Assembly: GCA_002479485.1 (NCBI GenBank)
Contig: DLNM01000050.1
Location: forward strand, 1 to 64,000
Reading direction: 5' to 3'
Length of the DNA: 64,000 bases
Source: Firmicutes bacterium UBA7510
Lineage (GTDB): Bacteria; Bacillota; Clostridia; Tissierellales; Sedimentibacteraceae
Numbering within the stretch: the stretch's first letter is position 1; the number at the start of each line of letters is the position of its first letter. Shown piece by piece: positions 35,187-42,912 of the stretch. The notes below the pieces were generated by a model, which saw only the letters and a program-made list of their open reading frames with translations, did no database searches and was not told the DNA's origin. A program made the position numbers and the translations under genes.

Positions 35187-35870
35187 ATGAGTAAACCGAG
35201 ATGCTTTGCTACTATCAATATGCGAGAAATTAATTGTACATTGAAATATGATAATATTGAAATACTGACACTTAATATTAAATATCCAATAATAAATATT
35301 AGTAATAATCCACGAGCAGAAGAAAATATAAATAATCAGATTAGCATGCAAGTTAATGAATACATCGAATATGCCTCAAACACACTTTATAATCAGGCTA
35401 TGAATACCTATGCGAATTCACTGAAAAATAATTTTCCTTTTCATAGCTATGAAGCTTATATGGTATATACAATAACTTATAATGACAACTGTTATTTAAG
35501 TCTGTATACAGACAAATATGAATACACGGGAGGGGCACATGGAAACACTATAAGAACTTCAAACACCTGGGAATTATGCACTGGACAAAATATTTATCTT
35601 TATTGCTTCTTTAAGCCTTATACAGATTACACCCATATGTTGATACAGGAAATAATAGCACAAGCTGAAGAAAACTTAAAGGAAAATCAGTTTATTTACT
35701 TTGAAGACTACAAAAACCTAATTATAAAAAATTTTAATCCTCACAGTTTTTACATGTCACCTGACGGTATAACCATTTATTATCAGCAATATGATATAGC
35801 ACCATACTCAACAGGTATAGTTGAATTCACAATTCCATATGCAAAAATAGGATGGTTGCCATCCTGTTAG
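35187..35870 (+). CDS. DUF4163/DUF3298 domain protein
   Basis: A 227-residue protein with the RsiV/PdaC-like pair DUF4163 (LNIKYPIINISNNPRAEENINNQI) and DUF3298 (YTGGAHGNTIRTSNTWEL, YFEDYKNLIIKNF, DGITIYYQQYDIAPYSTGIVEFTIPYA). The second domain binds lysozyme in RsiV-type proteins. No signal peptide or membrane anchor is present here, unusual for the family, so it may be cytosolic or the export signal is lost. GGGGAGG precedes the ATG. Confidence 0.85.
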   Translation: MSKPRCFATINMREINCTLKYDNIEILTLNIKYPIINISNNPRAEENINNQISMQVNEYIEYASNTLYNQAMNTYANSLKNNFPFHSYEAYMVYTITYNDNCYLSLYTDKYEYTGGAHGNTIRTSNTWELCTGQNIYLYCFFKPYTDYTHMLIQEIIAQAEENLKENQFIYFEDYKNLIIKNFNPHSFYMSPDGITIYYQQYDIAPYSTGIVEFTIPYAKIGWLPSC

Positions 35871-35892
35871 CCACAAGTTTTTTAATGTTAGC

Positions 35893-35955
35893 ATTAGGTT
35901 CGTTGTCTAGTGCAAAATGGGACGATTCTCTTTTGCACTAGACAACAAGCCTAAT
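35893..35955. repeat. 63-bp near-perfect palindrome (MITE/REP-like)
   Basis: The arms 35893-35917 and 35931-35955 match at 23 of 25 positions, ATTAGG...GTTGTCTAGTGCAAAA, around a 13-nt loop with GGGACGATTCTC. There is no U-run, so it is unlikely to be a simple terminator. It lies in the 315-bp gene-free stretch after the DUF3298 gene. Confidence 0.75.
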
Positions 35956-36185
35956 AACGATTTCTAATATGTTAACACACGTAATTGTACTATAACTGTG
36001 TTCACAAAAGCTATGTACACCGGACTTTTAAGAGAAATACAGAAATGAATTAAAATATCTATTTTACTAAACTATTTTTTGGTAATTTCTGTAAACAACA
36101 TTTATGTTATTTCTTACTTATTAGCTAAACATAATATTAAAGATACGTCTTAATTTCAAATAAGGATTCTAATCATTTCCTATAA

Positions 36186-36632
36186 TTATATATTTTCAAT
36201 TCTCACTTTATTGTTTTGCAATATATTTATTATATGTTCATAATCTTTTATATCAAATTTCTGTGCAATAATTTTTGATCCTGAGTTTCTTAAATAAGTA
36301 ACCTTTACATAATCTGTTTTACTAATTTTAACCTTTTTTATCTCACTCCAAGAATATAATTCCCTTCCCCTAATATTCATAATCATACCTGTATCAGTAA
36401 TACCTGGTTTCACCCAAATAAAAATGAATGTTGCAATCCCCAGTACACAGATTAAATAATGTATATATTCTTTTGTAGAATAAAATGTTAATAATACAAA
36501 TCCAAATATTCCTAAAATAATTAATACTATTTCAAATATACTTTTCTTTGTTGGAACTTTTAACATTCGTATGTATGACCATTGCTTTATAATTATGCCA
36601 ACGAACATAACTATTACAATAAAATTTGTCAT
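36186..36632 (-). CDS. Hypothetical membrane protein
   Basis: A 148-residue protein with three hydrophobic segments (about residues 3-15, 31-50 and 57-75). A cytoplasmic ~70-residue C-terminal part begins GITDTGMIMNIRGRELYSWSEIKKVKI, resembling bacterial PH-like or DUF5673-like domains that follow membrane helices. The function is unknown. No obvious partner gene is adjacent. Confidence 0.65.
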   Translation of the reverse strand: MTNFIVIVMFVGIIIKQWSYIRMLKVPTKKSIFEIVLIILGIFGFVLLTFYSTKEYIHYLICVLGIATFIFIWVKPGITDTGMIMNIRGRELYSWSEIKKVKISKTDYVKVTYLRNSGSKIIAQKFDIKDYEHIINILQNNKVRIENI

Positions 36633-36770
36633 ATGCTTTATTCTCCTTCGATTATTATATAGTAAAATACAAATAACTTAATGAACACTTTTCTACCACT
36701 ATGACTCTAAGTTTTATAAGTATTATGTCATTTTATTTTGATTTTCTCTTATAAGTAAAATATGTAATAA

Positions 36771-36818
36771 ATAATACATATGATAATACATATGATAATA
36801 CATAAGATAATACATATT
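36771..36818. repeat. Four tandem 12-bp repeats
   Basis: Units ATAATACATATG, ATAATACATATG, ATAATACATAAG and ATAATACATATT follow one another without gaps, ending 3 bp before the stop codon of the next gene (36822). Confidence 0.85.
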
Positions 36819-36821
36819 ATC

Positions 36822-37349
36822 TCATATTAATTTTTCATATAGTTTAAACCAATCCAATCCGTAGTTTCCAAGTCCCAAATCAACAGTATCAATATATTTA
36901 AAACTACATTTTTCATACAATTTTATGGCAGGTATATTTCCTTCATATACATCCAACCTAATTGATTTAACTTGTGACTTAATACTGTATTCATCAACAA
37001 ATTCCATAAGTGCTTTGCCTACACCACATTTCATGAATTTCGGATGAACAACAAATGTATGTATAACAAAAACATCTGAATAGTCAGACTCAAACCCCCA
37101 TTTAGCATTATAATATTCTGGTTCAGGTTCATTATTTAAAATAATAGAACCAATGATTTTTCCATTATGCTTTGCCACATAAAGATTGTCGTTTATGACT
37201 CCATCAATTGCATTTTGCCTTATAGGATATATACCCTTTATCCATCCAGGATAATTTACTCCTTTTGCCATATAGTCATTTAAATCATTGTAAAGTTGTT
37301 CTAATTCATCAATATCATTTGCTTGTCCAAGTTCAATACTAATATCCAT
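36822..37349 (-). CDS. GNAT-family N-acetyltransferase
   Basis: A 175-residue acetyltransferase: IGSIILNNEPEPEYYNAKW, VIHTFVVHPKFMKCGVGKALMEFVDEY (acetyl-CoA loop) and IRLDVYEGNIPAIKLYEKCSFKYI. The ATG at 37349 has GGGAGG 6 nt upstream; the 15-codon longer frame lacks a site. The substrate is unknown. Confidence 0.85.
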   Translation of the reverse strand: MDISIELGQANDIDELEQLYNDLNDYMAKGVNYPGWIKGIYPIRQNAIDGVINDNLYVAKHNGKIIGSIILNNEPEPEYYNAKWGFESDYSDVFVIHTFVVHPKFMKCGVGKALMEFVDEYSIKSQVKSIRLDVYEGNIPAIKLYEKCSFKYIDTVDLGLGNYGLDWFKLYEKLI

Positions 37350-37471
37350 ATATATCCTCCCAATAAATGTAAAATATAAATTTTGTTCCATCACAATAAA
37401 TTGCTGATGTACCTTTTATAAAATATGCGTCGTAACTTCAAATTTTATTTATCTCATCGGCAAACTAAAAT

Positions 37472-37990
37472 TTAAACCATGCTATCAAAGTCCCTGCTTA
37501 GACATGATTGTTTAAGCCTTTTTGAACTCAATAAATACTTAATATCAGAAAGATTATCATACGAAAGTTGAAAGTAAAAATAGTTAATATATTCAAGTAT
37601 CGCGAATATATAGATAAAGCCTGCAATGCCTAAGCTGCCTAAAGGTAATGATGGATACAACTTTAAAAAATCAAACAAAAAAATAAACATCGTGATAATT
37701 ATTAAGCCGATATTAAATTTTTTCAAGTTTTTAAAGCTTTTTACAACTTGTATAGGAGTTACTGTTGTATTTTCTTTCTTTAATCTCTTCCATTTTGCAT
37801 ACCAATATATGCTTCCTTGCACCAGTAGAAATTCCAAAAGAAAAAATGAAATCCAAAAAGAGGTTAGCGAATACAATCGTAATTGGGGATAGACTTTATT
37901 AAGTAAAAAAAACACGACAATAAACATTACTACTGACATTAATTCGCCAGTATATAAATATGAAAATCGTTTTAATAATCTTTTTCTCAA
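37472..37990 (-). CDS. Hypothetical four-helix membrane protein
   Basis: A 172-residue protein with four hydrophobic segments (VVMFIVVFFLL, FWISFFLLEFLLV, IGLIIITMFIFLF, LGIAGFIYIFAIL) and a basic N-terminus RKRLLKRF. I do not recognise a family. The start is placed at TTG 37990, because the GAGGAG ribosome binding site lies 9 nt upstream of it and inside the first codons of the longer GTG frame. Confidence 0.65.
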   Translation of the reverse strand: MRKRLLKRFSYLYTGELMSVVMFIVVFFLLNKVYPQLRLYSLTSFWISFFLLEFLLVQGSIYWYAKWKRLKKENTTVTPIQVVKSFKNLKKFNIGLIIITMFIFLFDFLKLYPSLPLGSLGIAGFIYIFAILEYINYFYFQLSYDNLSDIKYLLSSKRLKQSCLSRDFDSMV

Positions 37991-38193
37991 GTATCCATCT
38001 CCTCTCACTAAGTTAGTGGGAAAGTAATTTTCATAAAATAGTTTAAGATATAGATTTTCGTTTGCATCACAATAATCTACTTATATTCATCTATAGTATA
38101 TAATACACTCATCATTTTATCAACCAAATTAAACCATCTTCACATGAAATACCTCTAATTATCCAATGTCTTCTATAAAACACCCTATTTTAA

Positions 38194-38231
38194 GGGTCAA
38201 AAAGAAGTGTTTTTTCACCGATTTTTGACCC
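38194..38231. repeat. GGGTCAAAAA/TTTTTGACCC hairpin
   Basis: Exact 10-bp arms at 38194-38203 and 38222-38231 surround GTG/CAC pairs. Related sequences are at 7700-7737 (whole element) and 44705-44726 (one arm). Confidence 0.6.
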
Positions 38232-38294
38232 AAACTTCATATTCAAACCACTATATGTTGTGGCCAATTCCTATTATTCCTTATCAAAACCACA

Positions 38295-38346
38295 TGTTGA
38301 TGGATAATAATTATTGTGACAAAATAAAAATAAATAATGTGACAAA
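38295..38346 (+). repeat. 52-bp direct repeat, copy 1 (transposon left end)
   Basis: Matches 39704-39755 at 51 of 52 positions. It starts with TGTTGATGG and contains two TGTGACAAA motifs 23 bp apart. Confidence 0.9.
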
Positions 38347-38473
38347 TCTTTTTTAAATTTTTAGTTTTTGTTATTATATCATGATTAAAACGAAAAAAAT
38401 AGTGTGACAAAAGCATAATTAAGCTAGAGAACGGTATTATTTATTTAATCGCCATAGCAAGTTACATAATTAA

Positions 38474-38614
38474 TCACACTGGATATGTTGGCTTTGTCAT
38501 TTGATTTAGAGTAGAAGGTGATATAATAGCGAGTCCTATGCCTAAGTTGGCACAGATTGTTATTTTGCCTGCACCGCCTTTTTGGTTAGTGATGGCAATT
38601 ATTTTTGCGTTCAA
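38474..38614 (-). pseudogene. ParA/Soj-like ATPase, N-terminal remnant
   Basis: A TTG with AAGGAGG 7 nt upstream opens a 46-codon frame reading NAKIIAITNQKGGAGKITIC, then ANLGIGLA. This is the N-terminus of a ParA-family partition ATPase with its Walker A (KGGVGKTT normally) mutated to KGGAGKIT. Homology stops at about residue 29 and the frame ends at 46, against ~250 for the family. It is a truncated cargo gene inside the decayed element. Confidence 0.75.
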
Positions 38615-38840
38615 TTCTGTTCCTCCTTCCAAATTTGGCACTATAAAAGAAGTTAGCTATGTAAACTAACTCCTATTGGGATGTAAGTACCTATTAAGTT
38701 TTATATATAAAAAAGTTGTCCACTCGATTTAGAGCAAACAACTTTTTGTTTTTAGATTATGTTATCAATGCAATAGCTACTTACAATACCATTAGTTAAA
38801 GATATGATAAGCCACTATACTCTCTTCAAAGCTAAACCAC

Positions 38841-39179
38841 TCATTCAACTTCTTTTAGTAAATCCTCTGCAGATATGCCATACAGCTTTGCGAGGGCAAT
38901 TAAATTTGATGTGCTGGGATCAGAGTTTCCGTTTTCCCATTTAGATACCGCCTGTCTACTCACTCCAATTATTTCTGCCACGAACTCTTGTGTCATTATA
39001 CAACGAGTACGATGCTGTTTTAATATTTCTCCAAGGGATTTTCGCACCTCAGATTTTTCTTTTCGAACATCTTTTGATTTTATATATTTCAAAAGAGCAC
39101 GAATAATAAGAATTAATAAGCCAACAAATATACTTACGAATATTAAGCTGATTACAGCCATCGCGATAATGATTTTCAT
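38841..39179 (-). CDS. Membrane-anchored HTH (Xre-type) regulator
   Basis: A 112-residue protein with one N-terminal transmembrane helix (residues ~2-28, IIIAMAVISLIFVSIFVGLLILII). A basic linker follows, then a C-terminal Cro/C1 helix-turn-helix (MTQEFVAEIIGVSRQAVSKWENGNSDPSTSNLIALAKLYGI). The HTH is C-terminal to the membrane helix, the reverse of many HTH-membrane fusions. The ATG at 39179 has AAAGGAGG upstream. It is the only intact gene inside the decayed Tn7-like element. Confidence 0.78.
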   Translation of the reverse strand: MKIIIAMAVISLIFVSIFVGLLILIIRALLKYIKSKDVRKEKSEVRKSLGEILKQHRTRCIMTQEFVAEIIGVSRQAVSKWENGNSDPSTSNLIALAKLYGISAEDLLKEVE

Positions 39180-39267
39180 ATTCAACTTCCTCCTTTCTTG
39201 TTGGCTATAGTATATCAAAATATGGCTAGTTACCACTACCAACTATTACGCAAATAACAGTTGCATT

Positions 39268-39582
39268 TCAGTTGCATATAAATAATGGAATGTTTGGAGC
39301 TATAAAACTATATAAATACTCTTTTCTTAGATGAGTATACAGACATCTAAAAATAGTACAATCATCCCATAATAGCGTATATAAAAAATCTGTTTCAAGA
39401 TCTGAAAATGTGTGATGTATTCTATTACATTTAGTGCTCTTAACTCTACTACTACGTCCTTTCGAAGAAAGATCTCCATTCTTTTACCAAGATTGATACT
39501 CACTACCCTTGCCTTTACCTCGGCCATTCAATAGCATTTTCTTAATTTTTGTTTCTGTCAAATTTAATTTTTTTCTACCCAT
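39268..39582 (-). pseudogene. tnsA: tnsA-like transposase endonuclease remnant with internal stop
   Basis: Reading from ATG 39582, the frame gives MGRKKLNLTETKIKKMLLNG then RGKGKGSEYQSW, a TAA at codon 33, and in the same frame KNGDLSSKGRSSRV and RIHHTFSDLETDFLYTLLWDD. The SSKGRSSR and HxxFSDLE blocks, including the conserved glutamate, match the N-terminal half of TnsA, the endonuclease partner of TnsB in Tn7-like transposition. The frame ends at codon 105 against ~210-270 for the family, so both nonsense and truncation have inactivated it. Confidence 0.78.
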
Positions 39583-39588
39583 AAAAAA

Positions 39589-39655
39589 ATACCTCACTTC
39601 AATTTACATATTATATACAAGTGAGGTATAAATCAACCATAAATTATCTTTTGTT
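39589..39655. promoter_or_regulatory. tnsA leader with palindromic operator
   Basis: ATACCTCACTT (39597 region start at 39588) and AAGTGAGGTAT flank a TATAAT-like box upstream of the tnsA remnant. A degraded second copy of the region is at 8767-8822. Confidence 0.5.
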
Positions 39656-39703
39656 ACTTTTATTATTATTTTGTTACATTTATTTTTATCCATTAACATT
39701 TTT

Positions 39704-39755
39704 TGTTGATGGAAAATAATTATTGTGACAAAATAAAAATAAATAATGTGACAAA
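39704..39755 (+). mobile_element. Second Tn7-like left end, abutting the first element
   Basis: A 51/52 match to the end at 38295, in direct orientation, separated from the right end of the first element by exactly TTTTT. It would be the left end of a second element extending rightward. I could not find its right end. Confidence 0.7.
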
Positions 39756-40058
39756 AATTATTATTAAAATCTGATAGATTAGGAACTCTAAATATTTTAG
39801 GCCAGTACCTTTTAATTTAAACTTAAAAGAACTTTCCCTGTTTTATTTATATGTTTTATCTCTAAATTTTTGCGCAGTCTGCCGTCCCTGTTTTATTTTC
39901 TTTAATATACATATAGCCACTCATAGCCATATTGTGTTAATACATTATAATAGAAATTCTATCTCTTCAAGAATCTTTTTCATATGTACAAGTTAATGAT
40001 TCAAGTTTTACAATCATTTTTTGAGTATAGTTTACAAACTCAATTTCCCTTAAATTTA
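39756..40058. other. Gene-free stretch
   Basis: AT-rich sequence after the second element end. Two copies of CCCTGTTTTATTT lie near 39835 and 39892. No ORF, promoter or RNA is recognisable. Confidence 0.5.
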
Positions 40059-40470
40059 TTATATCATTTCAAGTTCAAGCAATCTCTTTCTCTCATTCTC
40101 TTTTTGTTGCTTTTCTATATCAGATTTATCTAACACTTTAGTTTTAAAAATTTCATATGCTTTCATATATTCATTATCAAACTCATTTATATTTTCATTT
40201 ACTGTAAACTTAACATCATAAATATTGTATGTTCTAGAATATGGTATACTTTCAATTAGTACCCCTTTTTCATTTCTTACATCCATGTATCTCATTAGTG
40301 TTAACTTGTTTGTATCTGTATTAAGAGCAATCTAATAACTTTGTCACTTGAGTATTTTTGAACTATTTTTCTAAATTGCTCCTGTGAATCAGAATATTTT
40401 TCATAATAATCTTTCTCTCCAAATATATAATACTCTTTCCTTTTTTATGCTCTTCACTTTCACTACTACT
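40059..40470 (-). pseudogene. Frameshifted hypothetical gene remnant
   Basis: One frame encodes FGEKDYYEKYSDSQEQFRKI and VQKYSSDKVIRLL. A +1 shift near 40335 continues into NTDTNKLTLMRYMDVRNEKG and runs to a Lys/Glu-rich C-terminus (residues QQKENERKRLLELEMI, stop at 40059). The intact part alone (from 40295) has no ribosome binding site. I do not recognise the family. The join across the shift reads as one continuous hydrophilic protein, which suggests a decayed gene. Confidence 0.45.
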
Positions 40471-40564
40471 TTTTTCATAATAGCATTCTTTATTAACGGT
40501 TTATTTTTATAAAATAAGTATATGAGGTTTATATGCACTTGAGAAGTGTCTATAATGTTAAAAG

Positions 40565-40593
40565 TTTACAAAACAGTAAAATATATATATAAT
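40565..40593 (+). promoter_or_regulatory. Promoter of the lipoprotein gene pair
   Basis: TTTACA (40565-40570), 17-bp spacer, TATAAT (40588-40593), followed by GGAGG and the ATG at 40635. Confidence 0.6.
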
Positions 40594-40634
40594 AAATATT
40601 AGTATTTTATCTTTTTACATTTGGAGGTTATAAT

Positions 40635-42887
40635 ATGAAAAGGTTTATTACAATAGTTAGTATATTTTTATTATTAATTAGCTTTGTAGGATGTGATAAA
40701 AATGCAAATATACAAACTAATATTAATGATAACACTGATAATTATGATGTTATTAACAAAAATGATAATTCTAGTAATGATAGTAGCAATAGTTTAATAC
40801 CATTACAAAATGCAACAAAAGAACATCTTAGCCTAATTAATGTTAACAAAAATATTAATGGCAATTACATTCATATAAATTTAGCAGAATCAGAAATTAT
40901 TGATAACATAGTTTATTTTAGTGATTATAACAATCGTGTTAGAAAGTCCTCTAAATTATTGCTATGCAAAGGTATCGACGATTTATATGATACTGATATA
41001 TTTGAGTACAACATGAAAAATACTGACTACATATCTTCAGATAGCTTTGATTCACCATATAATATAGTGTATAATCAGCCATATGCAAAATTTAACGGGT
41101 ATAGTGACGACCCATCTGCTATCAGGTTAGAAAACTTTGATTTTTCATACACAATAACAGATGTTAATATAAACGCTTTTATCAAGAAAAATGATGACAA
41201 TAAAACATTTAATTGTATAATAGACCCCGCATATATGTATAACATACCTCTTTACCACAATACAGAGGATATGTGTAAATTTAATATAAACGGAACTAAT
41301 ATAAAAGCTGATACATTGTCATTTGATGCGGTAGTAGAAGAAATCGATAAAACAAAATTTGACAGCATCGGAAGTGATTATGTTTATTCACAAATAAACG
41401 TAAAAAATTTAGAAGTACATTATCAGATTGATAACGATAAGTATACATATAAAAATGTTGCTACATTAAGTAACTACACACCTATTACTGAAAATACAAA
41501 TCAAGTATTAAATGAAACCATAGATTTAACTTTTAGTAGTGGAGAAAAGGATCACAACATGCAAAAGGTATATGATAGCTTAGTCAAATATATACCAGAC
41601 ATTTTGAATCAAAAAGTTGCCGGAATAATATTATTAGACCTTGATTTTGATACTTTTCCAGAGCTCTTAGTAACTACAAAAAATACTTTTACTGACCAAA
41701 ACGGTGTAACAAATGATTGCGCTGATGTAGCAATTTACAAAATTGAAGAAAGCGGATTTAAATATATTGATACTATCTATAATTACGATACAACTATTGA
41801 TGGTTCAAGTAATATTTTAGCAATTAAAAACTTAGACAATGGTTCTAAGGCATGGTTTAACATGTCTTATAAAAATAGATTTACAGGTGCAATTGAAGAT
41901 GTAGACTATTTGTTTACTCTTTCAGATGATAAACTAAACTTTACGGAAATTTTTAGAACAGAAGTAATCAAAGATAATAATGCTTCAAATGATAGTAATA
42001 CAAACTATTATTATTTAGGTAAGTTAATGGAATTTGGTATAAAAAAAGAATATAGTGACTATTATGGTGGTGTTGCAGATATTTACACTTGGAACGATTA
42101 TAGTAGCATGTATGGTACATGGGCTCTAATCGCTAGTGTGAAACAAGACTATTGTAAAGAGATGCGTGATAATGTATTTGATTTATACTCAGATTGGCTT
42201 AAAAATGCAGAATATTATGATGGACAGATAGTATTAACAAATAGAATGTTAAATCATGAATTAGCATACCTAGTAGATTCATATTACTTAGGTAATTACA
42301 GCCCTGAAAAAAGTTCATTTTATTTCGAGTTTATCGGTGGATTTGCAAAACCTGTTATTTATTTATATCCAAAAAAAGAAACAGATGTTAATGTAACTAT
42401 AGACTTAGATGGTGCATTGACATGTACATATCCTAAATATAAGAATGGTTGGAATGTTACTGCCAAGCCTGATGGTACATTGATAAATAAAGATGATGCT
42501 AGAGAGTATTCGTATTTATATTGGGAAGGAATAGGAGAAACAAAATGGGATATGTCTAAAGGTTTTGTTGTTAAGGGAAATAAAACAATAGGGTTTTTAC
42601 AAGAAAAACTTGAATATTTAGGATTAACGGCAAAAGAACTAAATGAATTTATAGTTTATTGGTTACCTCAAATGCATAATAACAAATATAACCTAATTAC
42701 ATTTCAAACTGACGTATATGAGCAAAGTGCTAAATTAAATATAAGCCCAAAACCTGATAGCATGCTAAGAATATTTATGGTATTTAAGGGTCTTGATGAA
42801 TTTGTAAATATAGAAGAGCAAGAGCTATCTTCATTTGAAAGAAACGGTTTTACAGTAGTTGAATGGGGCGGAATTGAAATCAAATAA
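40635..42887 (+). CDS. Lipoprotein with conserved C-terminal 'KPVIYLYPKKET' domain
   Basis: A 750-residue secreted lipoprotein. The signal peptide MKRFITIVSIFLLLISFVGC ends in a lipobox with Cys20. Low-complexity Asn/Asp linker follows, then a middle region shared with the next gene (AFIKKNDDNKTFNCIIDP; KVAGIILLDLDFDTFPELLVT, a calcium-loop-like D-rich segment). Residues ~570-750 form a distinct C-terminal domain, from FAKPVIYLYPKKETDVNVTID to LRIFMVFKGLDEFVNIEEQE and VVEWGGIEIK. I recognise this module from other Firmicute surface proteins but know no function for it. GGAGG 7 nt before ATG. Confidence 0.8.
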   Translation: MKRFITIVSIFLLLISFVGCDKNANIQTNINDNTDNYDVINKNDNSSNDSSNSLIPLQNATKEHLSLINVNKNINGNYIHINLAESEIIDNIVYFSDYNNRVRKSSKLLLCKGIDDLYDTDIFEYNMKNTDYISSDSFDSPYNIVYNQPYAKFNGYSDDPSAIRLENFDFSYTITDVNINAFIKKNDDNKTFNCIIDPAYMYNIPLYHNTEDMCKFNINGTNIKADTLSFDAVVEEIDKTKFDSIGSDYVYSQINVKNLEVHYQIDNDKYTYKNVATLSNYTPITENTNQVLNETIDLTFSSGEKDHNMQKVYDSLVKYIPDILNQKVAGIILLDLDFDTFPELLVTTKNTFTDQNGVTNDCADVAIYKIEESGFKYIDTIYNYDTTIDGSSNILAIKNLDNGSKAWFNMSYKNRFTGAIEDVDYLFTLSDDKLNFTEIFRTEVIKDNNASNDSNTNYYYLGKLMEFGIKKEYSDYYGGVADIYTWNDYSSMYGTWALIASVKQDYCKEMRDNVFDLYSDWLKNAEYYDGQIVLTNRMLNHELAYLVDSYYLGNYSPEKSSFYFEFIGGFAKPVIYLYPKKETDVNVTIDLDGALTCTYPKYKNGWNVTAKPDGTLINKDDAREYSYLYWEGIGETKWDMSKGFVVKGNKTIGFLQEKLEYLGLTAKELNEFIVYWLPQMHNNKYNLITFQTDVYEQSAKLNISPKPDSMLRIFMVFKGLDEFVNIEEQELSSFERNGFTVVEWGGIEIK

Positions 42888-42912
42888 AATTTGATTATAT
42901 GAGGAGAGGAAC

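Larger units (their letters stand above)
38295..39698. mobile_element. Decayed Tn7-like transposon
   Basis: The left end begins TGTTGATGGATAATAATT (38295) and contains three TGTGACAAA motifs (near 38315, 38338, 38401) that look like transposase-binding sites. The right end, read inward on the minus strand from 39698, begins TGTTAATGGATAAAAATA, with TGTAACAAA and AGTAACAAA motifs. Just inside the right end, transcribed away from it as in Tn7, is a tnsA remnant with a nonsense codon. Between are a ParA Walker-A fragment and an HTH gene. No tnsB or tnsC remains. The 5 bp TTTTT (39699-39703) follow the right end. Confidence 0.72.

Noticed and set aside
36771..36818. CRISPR-like array
   Set aside because: The 12-bp units are contiguous without spacers; it is a simple tandem repeat.
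39327..39527. 66-aa ORF on the minus strand as a gene of its own
   Set aside because: It is a shifted frame over the tnsA remnant; the neighbouring frame gives the clear TnsA motifs.
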